Below are positions 52,129 to 64,000 of a DNA stretch of 64,000 nucleotides, piece by piece (within the stretch, counting starts at the first letter, position 1; the number at the start of each line of letters is the position of its first letter). This DNA comes from Protaetiibacter intestinalis (GTDB taxonomy: Bacteria > Actinomycetota > Actinomycetes > Actinomycetales > Microbacteriaceae). The notes beneath the pieces are model-generated. The model saw only the letters and a list, made by a program, of their open reading frames with translations. It made no database searches and was not told the DNA's origin. Both the position numbers and the translations under genes were made by a program. The stretch covers positions 1,054,001 to 1,118,000 of the forward strand of contig NZ_CP032630.1 in NCBI RefSeq assembly GCF_003627075.1, in the 5' to 3' direction.

Positions 52129-53463
52129 ATGTCGACCCCCGCGGCAGTCACCTCGGTCATCCGGGTCTCCGTCGCGAGCGAGGGTCGGCGGCTGGATGTG
52201 GGCATCCCGAGCCAGGTGGCGATCATCGAGCTGCTGCCGGGGTTCGCCCGCTCGCTCGGGGTGCTCGACCCCTCGCTCACCCACGGCGGGTACGCCCTGC
52301 AGCGCACCGACGGCTCGGCCCTCGACCCCGCGAAGACGTGCGGCGAGCAGGGGGTGCGCGACGGCGACGTGCTGACGCTGCTGCGCGGCGTGCACCTCGT
52401 GCAGCCGAAGGTGTACGACGACGTCGTCGAGACGGTCATCGACGCCACCTCGAGCCAGAACCATCCGTGGACCCCCCGCGACCACGCGCGCACCGCGCTC
52501 GCGGTGAGCCTGTGCCTCGTCGCGCTCGCGGCGCTCGTGCTGGTGCTGTCGGGGCCGGGCGCGCTCGGCTGGATGATCGCCGCCGGTTCGGCGGTGGTGC
52601 TCACGGTGACGGGCATCGTGCTGGGCAGGCTCGGGCAGCCGGACGCGGCGGCCGGGATCGGCCTCGCGGCGGCCGCGCTCGCCGGGGTCGCCGGGTTCCT
52701 CTACGGGCTGGGGCTCACGGAGGAGCTGTGGAGCTGGCCGCTCATGTTCGCCGGCATCGCCGCGGTCGTGGTCGGCATGGCGTCGTTCGCGCTCTCGCTG
52801 CCGCGCGATCCGCACCTCGTGCCGATCGTCGCCGGCGTCGCCGTCGCGATCCCGGCGGTCTTCGTCGCCACGATGGGGGCGGATGCGCTGCTCCCGGTGG
52901 TCGTGCTCGTCGCGGTCGCGGGGTCGTGCGCGGGCCTCATCCCGTGGCTCGCGCTCAGCACGGTGCGCATCAAGGTCATCTCGCCGCAGAGCGATCAGGA
53001 GATCTTCGCGACGCCGGCGCCCATCGACAGCGCCGCGATCGCCGCGCAGGTGGGTTCGGGTCGGCGGATCGCGGTGGCGATCCGGATCGGGCTCGCGCTC
53101 GCGGTGGTGCTGGCGACGCCGCTCGTGGCGGCATCCGGCACCTGGGGTGCGGCGCTCATGGCGGCCGCGTTCGCGGCGATGATGTTCCCCTCGCGGCAGA
53201 CCTACGCCCGTGTCGGGGTGTTCGTCATCATGGCGATCGGCGTGGTGGGGCTCGTGCTGACCGGCATCACGGTGGCCGTCTCGCAGCCGGAACTGCACGC
53301 CGCCCTGCTCGTGATCCTGTTCGCGGCGACGGCGGTGATCGTGGCGCTCACGCTGCTCGCCCCGCGCGCGCGACCCGCGGTCACCCGGATCGCGGACATC
53401 GCCGAGGTGCTCGTGGTCGCCTCCCTCCTGCCGCTCGGCGTCATCACCGCCGGACTGAACTGA
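52129..53463 (+). CDS. eccD: Type VII secretion integral membrane protein EccD
   Basis: 444 residues. The N-terminal ubiquitin/YukD-like domain (SVIRVSVASEGRRLDVGIPSQVAIIELLPGFARSLG ... GVRDGDVLTLL, residues 7-90) is followed by 11 membrane helices from about residue 120. This is the EccD architecture; the membrane part lines the vestibule of the type VII secretion complex. The ATG at 52129 has TAGGAT seven bases upstream and no ribosome-binding site, so it is read as leaderless. The EccB-MycP fusion gene follows ten bases after the stop. Confidence 0.9.
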   Translation: MSTPAAVTSVIRVSVASEGRRLDVGIPSQVAIIELLPGFARSLGVLDPSLTHGGYALQRTDGSALDPAKTCGEQGVRDGDVLTLLRGVHLVQPKVYDDVVETVIDATSSQNHPWTPRDHARTALAVSLCLVALAALVLVLSGPGALGWMIAAGSAVVLTVTGIVLGRLGQPDAAAGIGLAAAALAGVAGFLYGLGLTEELWSWPLMFAGIAAVVVGMASFALSLPRDPHLVPIVAGVAVAIPAVFVATMGADALLPVVVLVAVAGSCAGLIPWLALSTVRIKVISPQSDQEIFATPAPIDSAAIAAQVGSGRRIAVAIRIGLALAVVLATPLVAASGTWGAALMAAAFAAMMFPSRQTYARVGVFVIMAIGVVGLVLTGITVAVSQPELHAALLVILFAATAVIVALTLLAPRARPAVTRIADIAEVLVVASLLPLGVITAGLN

Positions 53464-53473
53464 CCCGCCGCCG

Positions 53474-56062
53474 ATGGCCACCAAGAAGGATCTTCAGGAG
53501 GCCGTCGGCTTCAGTCGGCGTCGCCTGCTGACCGCCTTCACGAGCGGCGCCCCCGGCGGCAAGGAGCTCGAGCCCGCGAAGCCGCTGCGCGCCGTGATCG
53601 CCGGGATCGGCATCGCCGCGGCGGTCGTCGTGGCGGGCCTGTTCTACGGCTTCCTGCGGCCGGGGCTGCCGGAGGGCTGGCAGCAGAACTCGCTCATCGT
53701 GTTGAAGGACACGGGCGGCCGCTTCGTCGCCGTCGACGGCACCCTCTACCCGGTCATCAACACGGCGAGCGCGCGGCTGCTCATCGAGTCGTCGGAGTTC
53801 CGGCTCGTGATGACCGACCAGGCGACCATCTCGGGCGTACCGGTGGGTCCGACGATCGGCATCGTGGGCGCCCCCGACGACCTGCCCGCGGTGGGTTCGC
53901 TGCAGGGCGACGGCTGGACCGCGTGCCCGGCCCCCGACGGCACGGCGGTGGGCATCGCCGCGAGCCCGCTCGCCGAGGCGAGCGACGGCGGTGTCGTCGT
54001 CGAGCTGAACGACGAGGACTACGTGGTCGCGGGCGACCGCCGCTTCGCCGTGCCGGCGTCGGCGCGGGATGCGGTGCTGCGCGCGGTGGGGCTCGACGAG
54101 GCGCGCCCACTGCCGGTCGACGGCCGGTGGCTCAACCTCTTCGCGCCGGGTGACGAGCTCGCGCCGCTCGACGTGCCGGATGCGGGGGATGAGGTGCCGG
54201 GCACCTCGCTCATCGTGGGCCAGGTGGTGCACCCCGACGGCACCCCCGACGACCGGCGGTTCCTGGTGACCTCGGACGGCCGGCTCGCCCCGCTCGGCGA
54301 ACTCGCGTACCAGCTCTACCTGCTGGGCGCGGGGGCCGTGCTCGGCCCCGCCGTCTCGGTCTCCCCCGCCCAGCTCGCGGCGCTCCCGACGGCGGATGCG
54401 CCGGCGGGCGGGGACTGGCCGTCCGGCACGCTCGCCCCCCTCGAGGGCACCGCCTGCGCGCTCCTGCAGCACGACGACACGGGCGACCCCACGACGGTGC
54501 TGGCCGCCGCGGCGGCGGCCCCCGCGGTCGCGCTCGACGCCGACGGGGTGCGCCTGCAGCCCTCGACCGGCGCGCTCGTGCGCGGGGGCGGGGTCGGCTC
54601 CGACAGCCAGGGCGTCGTCACGATCGTCGACGCCACCGGCACGGCGTTCCCCGTCCCGGGTGCCGACGAGGAGGTGCTGGCGCGGCTCGGCTACCTGCCC
54701 GAGCACGTGTCGCGCGTCACCGACCGCTGGCTGCAGTTCCTGCCGTCGGGCCCCGAGCTCACGGTCGCCGCGGCGGGCTCCACCCCCGACACCGGCGAGC
54801 GCGTCGTCGAGCCGCCGTCCGACGAGCCCACCCCCTCGGCCCTCGCCGTCGACGGCCGCACCGCGGCCGCCGACGAGTGCACGCCGGGGGTCGTCGCCTT
54901 CCAGGCCGGCACGCCGACCCCGCTCACCCAGCTGCAGTTGTCGGCGGCGTCGGCGCTCGCGACCGGGCAGGGGGTGCTCGTGGCGGTCGTCGACTCGGGC
55001 ATCGACGCCGCGAACCCGCAGCTCGCGGGTGCGGTGGTGGGCGGAGTGGACCTCGTGGGCGACGGGACCGACCCGCACGGCTTCACCGACGTCAAGGGGC
55101 ACGGCACGGCGGTCGCGGGCATCATCGCCGCGCGCCCCGTGGAGGGCTCGGGCATCGTCGGGGTGGCGCCACAGGCCGAGCTGCTCTCGGTGCGGGTGTT
55201 CCGCGGCGACGACGACCGCTCGGTCGAGGCCGGCTTCGGCCCCGACACCGCGAAGGTGACGGCCGGCATCCGCTGGGCGGTCGCCCACGGCGCCGACGTC
55301 ATCAACCTCTCGCTCAGCCAGCCCGTCGACGACCCGGAGCTCGCGGCCGCCGTGCGCGAGGCGGTCGCCGCGGGGGTCGTGCTCGTCGCGAGCGGGGGCA
55401 ACCGCGACACCGCGGTCGTCACGACCGACGGTCTGCGCTATCCGGCCGCCTACCCGGATGTGCTGGGGGTCGCGGCCGCGGGACTCGACGGGCGCGTCAC
55501 CGAGACGTCGATCCACGGTCCGCAGGTCGACGTCTCGGCGCCCGGCGCCGACGTCTGGAGCACGGCCCCCGGCGCGGGCAACTGCCAGTTCACGAACGCG
55601 ACGGATCCCTCCTCGAGCTACGCGACCGGCTACGCGACCGGCGCGGTCGCCCTGCTGCGCGAGCGCTTCCCCGAGGAGACCCCCGCGCAGCTCGAGTACC
55701 GGCTCATGGTGAGCGCCGCGCGCGCCGACCCCGACACCCGCGACGACCGCGACGGCTGGGGCTTCATCCAGCCGTTCGAGGCGCTCACGGTGCTGCCCGA
55801 TGCCGGTCTGCGCGGCCCCGCCGCCCCCGAGGGCGTGGGGGCGCCCGCCCTCACCCCGGCGGGGGTCGAACTCGCGCCGGATGCGGGCGTGCCGCCCATC
55901 CGGATCACCCGCGAGCTGGCGATCGGCATCGCGAGCCTCAGCCTCGTGGTCGTGGGGGCGATCGTCGTGATCGCGCTCGGACGCCGACGCCCCGAACCGC
56001 AGCCGCCCCCGCGCACGGGTGGCGGGCTGTTCCCGTCGACCACGCCCGACCCGGAGGCGTGA
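53474..56062 (+). CDS. EccB-MycP fusion: type VII secretion core protein joined to mycosin protease
   Basis: 862 residues in one uninterrupted frame. Residues 1-440 are EccB: a short cytoplasmic start, one membrane helix (AVIAGIGIAAAVVVAGLFYGFL, about 40-60) and the marker IVLKDTGGRFVAVDGTLYPVINTASARLL. A Pro/Glu/Ser linker (about 435-475) leads into a subtilisin domain of mycosin type: PLTQLQLSAASALATGQGVLVAVVDSGID with Asp507, DVKGHGTAVAGIIAA with His543, ASGGN for the oxyanion Asn, and PSSSYATGYATGA with Ser715. The usual GTS before the nucleophile reads SSS. A C-terminal membrane helix (LAIGIASLSLVVVGAIVVIAL) and short basic tail end the protein. EccB and MycP are normally separate and touch in the periplasmic-side cap of the secretion complex. 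The mycosin signal peptide is absent and replaced by the EccB anchor. Confidence 0.9.
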   Translation: MATKKDLQEAVGFSRRRLLTAFTSGAPGGKELEPAKPLRAVIAGIGIAAAVVVAGLFYGFLRPGLPEGWQQNSLIVLKDTGGRFVAVDGTLYPVINTASARLLIESSEFRLVMTDQATISGVPVGPTIGIVGAPDDLPAVGSLQGDGWTACPAPDGTAVGIAASPLAEASDGGVVVELNDEDYVVAGDRRFAVPASARDAVLRAVGLDEARPLPVDGRWLNLFAPGDELAPLDVPDAGDEVPGTSLIVGQVVHPDGTPDDRRFLVTSDGRLAPLGELAYQLYLLGAGAVLGPAVSVSPAQLAALPTADAPAGGDWPSGTLAPLEGTACALLQHDDTGDPTTVLAAAAAAPAVALDADGVRLQPSTGALVRGGGVGSDSQGVVTIVDATGTAFPVPGADEEVLARLGYLPEHVSRVTDRWLQFLPSGPELTVAAAGSTPDTGERVVEPPSDEPTPSALAVDGRTAAADECTPGVVAFQAGTPTPLTQLQLSAASALATGQGVLVAVVDSGIDAANPQLAGAVVGGVDLVGDGTDPHGFTDVKGHGTAVAGIIAARPVEGSGIVGVAPQAELLSVRVFRGDDDRSVEAGFGPDTAKVTAGIRWAVAHGADVINLSLSQPVDDPELAAAVREAVAAGVVLVASGGNRDTAVVTTDGLRYPAAYPDVLGVAAAGLDGRVTETSIHGPQVDVSAPGADVWSTAPGAGNCQFTNATDPSSSYATGYATGAVALLRERFPEETPAQLEYRLMVSAARADPDTRDDRDGWGFIQPFEALTVLPDAGLRGPAAPEGVGAPALTPAGVELAPDAGVPPIRITRELAIGIASLSLVVVGAIVVIALGRRRPEPQPPPRTGGGLFPSTTPDPEA

Positions 56063-56068
56063 CCCGCG

Positions 56069-56664
56069 TCAGCGGGTGGTCACGAGGAAGACGATGACCG
56101 CGGCGAGGCCGCCGATCGACACGACGCACGCCCCCGCGAGCACGACGACCGCGGTGACCGCCGCCCGCCGCGAGCTGCGCAGCACCGAGGGCATGGACGG
56201 CGCGCGGAAGCGGGTGGCCTCCGCCGCGGCGGCGATCGGCTGGGCGGTGGCCTGTGCCGCGGCGACCTCGGCGGGGGCGTAGCTCAGCACGGCGCCGGCA
56301 CCCACCGCGCGGGTCGCGGTGCGGCCGAAGCCGGCGGGGACGGGCGCGGGACGCAGCTCGCCGCGGCGGCGCGCCCCGGCCGGGCGGGCGAGCTTGGGGC
56401 CGACGGGGCTCAGCGAGCCCGAGTCGTGCCCGAGGGAGGTCTCGGCGGGTGCCGGCTGCAGCGGGGCGCCCTCCGAGTCGACGGGCACCGCGACGGTGTG
56501 CTCGCCCGTCGTCGAGCCGGAGCGCTCCACGGCGACCGTCGCGTCGTCCTCCCGCTCGACGACCACGGTGTGGTCCTCCGCCTCCGGCTCCTCGTCCGCG
56601 GGCGGCGCGGGCACGGCGCGGTCGACGACGACGGTCTCGTCGTCCTCGTCCCGCTCCGGTGTGC

Positions 56665-56668
<4 letters not shown>
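56069..56668 (-). CDS. Membrane-anchored protein with repeated TVVV motifs
   Basis: 199 residues, acidic N-terminal half without predicted fold, then a linker and one C-terminal membrane helix (AAVTAVVVLAGACVVSIGGLAAVIVFLV). The first half has [26 protein letters not shown] and EHTVAVPV, all with an acidic residue close before the Thr. Similar motifs occur in the FHA protein of the same operon, and the gene overlaps the PP2C gene (ATGA), so it is a candidate phospho-Thr substrate or docking protein. I do not recognise a named family. Confidence 0.75.
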
Positions 56669-62654
<5,986 letters not shown>

Positions 62655-62658
<4 letters not shown>

Positions 62659-63620
62659 GCCGTGCCGTTCTCCTTGGGTGCGGGCACGTCGACGAGGATC
62701 TTGCCGACGACCTGCTCGGCGGTGACCCCGTCGAACTCCGCCTCCGGGTCGAGGATGATGCGGTGCGCGAGCGCCGGGATGGCGACGCGGGCCACGTCGT
62801 CCGGCAGCAGGTAGGTGCGCCCCCGGCTGACCGCCCAGGTGAGCGCGAGCTTGGTGAACGACAGCGCGCCGCGCACGCTCACCCCGAGCCGCACCTCGGA
62901 GGCGAGGCGGGTCTGGTTGACGATCCGCATGAGGTAGTCGATGACGAGCGGGTTGGCGTAGACGCCGCGCGCGAGATCCGTCATCGTGACGATCGTCTCG
63001 AGCTCGACGATGCCCTGCACCGCGGTCTTGCCCGCCGCGACGCCCGTGAGGATGCGGGTCATGGCCGCGTCGTCGGGGTAGCCGACCGAGGTCTTGATCA
63101 TGAAGCGGTCGAGCTGCGCCTCCGGCAGCCGGTAGGTGCCCGCCTGCTCGACGGGGTTCTGGGTCGCGATCACGAGGAACGGGGTGCCCACCGGGCGCGT
63201 CACGCCGTCGGTCGTGACGTTGCCCTCCTCCATGACCTCGAGCAGCGCCGACTGGGTCTTGGGGCTCGCGCGGTTGATCTCGTCGGCGAGCACGACGTTG
63301 GCGAACACGGGCCCCGAGTGGAACTCGAACACACCCTTCTTCTGGTCGAAGACGGTGATGCCGGTGACGTCACCCGGCAGCAGGTCGGGGGTGAACTGGA
63401 TGCGGCTCGAGGTGCCCTTGATCGACTGGGCGAGCGCCCGCGCGAGCGCCGTCTTGCCCGTGCCCGGCACATCCTCGAGCAGCACGTGCCCCTCGCTGAT
63501 CGCCGTCGCGAGCACGAGCTCGATGACGTTGCGCTTGCCGAGGATCGCCTGCTCGACGTTGGCCGCGATGAGGCCGAAGGCCTCGGTGAACCAGTCGGCC
63601 TGCTGCTGGGTGATGGTCAT
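62655..63620 (-). CDS. MoxR-type AAA+ ATPase
   Basis: 321 residues. Walker A DVPGTGKTALARALA (about 49-63), RIQFTPDLLPGDVTG, Walker B VVLADEINRASPKTQSALLEVMEEG, sensor 1 IATQNPVEQAGTYRLPEAQLDRF, and a C-terminal lid. MoxR proteins act as chaperones for metal or complex insertion, together with DUF58 proteins. A GAAAGGA ribosome-binding site supports the ATG. It follows the gene for a large exported protein by 15 bases. Confidence 0.95.
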
Positions 63621-63635
63621 GGTGGTCCTTTCGGG

Positions 63636-64000
63636 TCACGAGGTGCAGGTCACGATGAGGCCGTCGATGGACGAGAAGGTGCCGTAGGCCGCCACCTGGA
63701 ACGACCACGTGTACTTGAAGGTGAGGGGGTCGAAGAGGACGAGGGTCGTGTACACCACGATCTGCCCCGTCGCCGAGGAACTCACCGTCGGGACGGGGGT
63801 GGTCGTCGGGCACAGGCCCGAGTAGAAGGTGATGTCGAACGGCGCGCCGAACTTCGCGGGTGTGATCGCGGCCTGCGGGCCGCACTGGGTCGGATCGGTC
63901 TGGAGGCAGTAGGCAACGGCGTAGGTCGAGTACTTCGACTTGTCGATCTGGAACGACGGGCCGGGAGTGCCGTCACGGTAGTAGACGATCGTGAAGTCGG
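63636..64000 (-). CDS. C-terminal end of an exported beta-rich protein (partial)
   Basis: The last 121 codons of a leftward gene entering from the right edge. The visible part is Thr/Ser/Tyr/Val-rich with few charges, has five Cys (for example VAYCLQTDPTQCG, GLCPTTTP and the final IVTCTS) and strand-like alternation, as in secreted Ig-like or fibre-forming domains. In related actinobacterial loci a large Ig-like or fibronectin-type protein precedes moxR; that identity is an inference here. It is the first visible gene of the coupled operon and could be the cargo or surface structure. Confidence 0.65.
   Translation of the reverse strand, partial: DFTIVYYRDGTPGPSFQIDKSKYSTYAVAYCLQTDPTQCGPQAAITPAKFGAPFDITFYSGLCPTTTPVPTVSSSATGQIVVYTTLVLFDPLTFKYTWSFQVAAYGTFSSIDGLIVTCTS

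Noticed and set aside
53474-56062. EccB-MycP junction as an assembly error or missed stop
   Set aside because: The frame is continuous through a plausible Pro/Glu/Ser linker, codon usage is uniform, and no start or ribosome-binding site appears before the mycosin part. Only resequencing could fully exclude an error.

Overview
The window is high-GC DNA from an actinobacterium, most likely Microbacteriaceae. The reasons are a DUF3073 protein beside purM/purF, a sterol-carrier-type protein beside purD, a purSQ/purL purine pathway, monoderm-style RND and MacB-like exporters, EccB/EccD type VII secretion parts, and a strong excess of the hexamer GGATGC/GCATCC. The gene content is chromosomal. I saw no rRNA, tRNA, CRISPR array, insertion sequence, integrase or phage gene.

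Layout. 1-0.76 kb: start of a secreted ExeM/NucH-type nuclease that leaves the left edge. 1-5.2 kb: a PadR regulator with an ABC ATPase and FtsX-type permease. 5.2-6.7 kb: a lectin-like beta-propeller protein made of six near-identical 44-residue repeats. 6.9-9 kb: a DEAD-box RNA helicase. 9.3-14.3 kb: a lipoprotein esterase, a small secreted protein and an RND exporter. 14.5-19.7 kb: a regulator-rich stretch (MocR with its YczE partner, TipA-like MerR, DUF4097-PadR pair). 19.8-24.7 kb: a KimA-like APC transporter, a flavoprotein and small proteins. 24.7-42.3 kb: most of the purine genes (purM, purF, purD, purC, purS, purQ, purL; purA follows at 51 kb), interleaved with unrelated genes including a GlxA-type regulator beside a variant GAPDH. 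42.7-44.6 kb: SDR, chorismate mutase and GNAT. 44.6-50.5 kb: two sodium/solute symporter operons around one LytS/LytTR two-component system.

52.1-64 kb is the most interesting part. A rightward EccD gene is followed by one continuous reading frame that fuses EccB to a mycosin (MycP) protease. Facing it is a leftward, translationally coupled operon: the end of a secreted protein, MoxR ATPase, DUF58, a TgpA-like transglutaminase protein whose catalytic Cys and His are both replaced, an FHA protein with a long Pro/Glu/Val linker, a PP2C phosphatase and a membrane-anchored protein. The last protein and the FHA protein share a repeated Thr-Val-Val-Val motif. Together these look like a type VII-type export locus with its own phospho-signalling and scaffold module. 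EccC and WXG100 proteins are not in view.

Between genes there are at least eight sequence-unrelated families of long inverted repeats, several of which hold the stop codon of the neighbouring gene. Many genes have a TANNNT box 6-8 bases before the start codon and no Shine-Dalgarno sequence, which points to leaderless transcripts; this was used to choose several starts.
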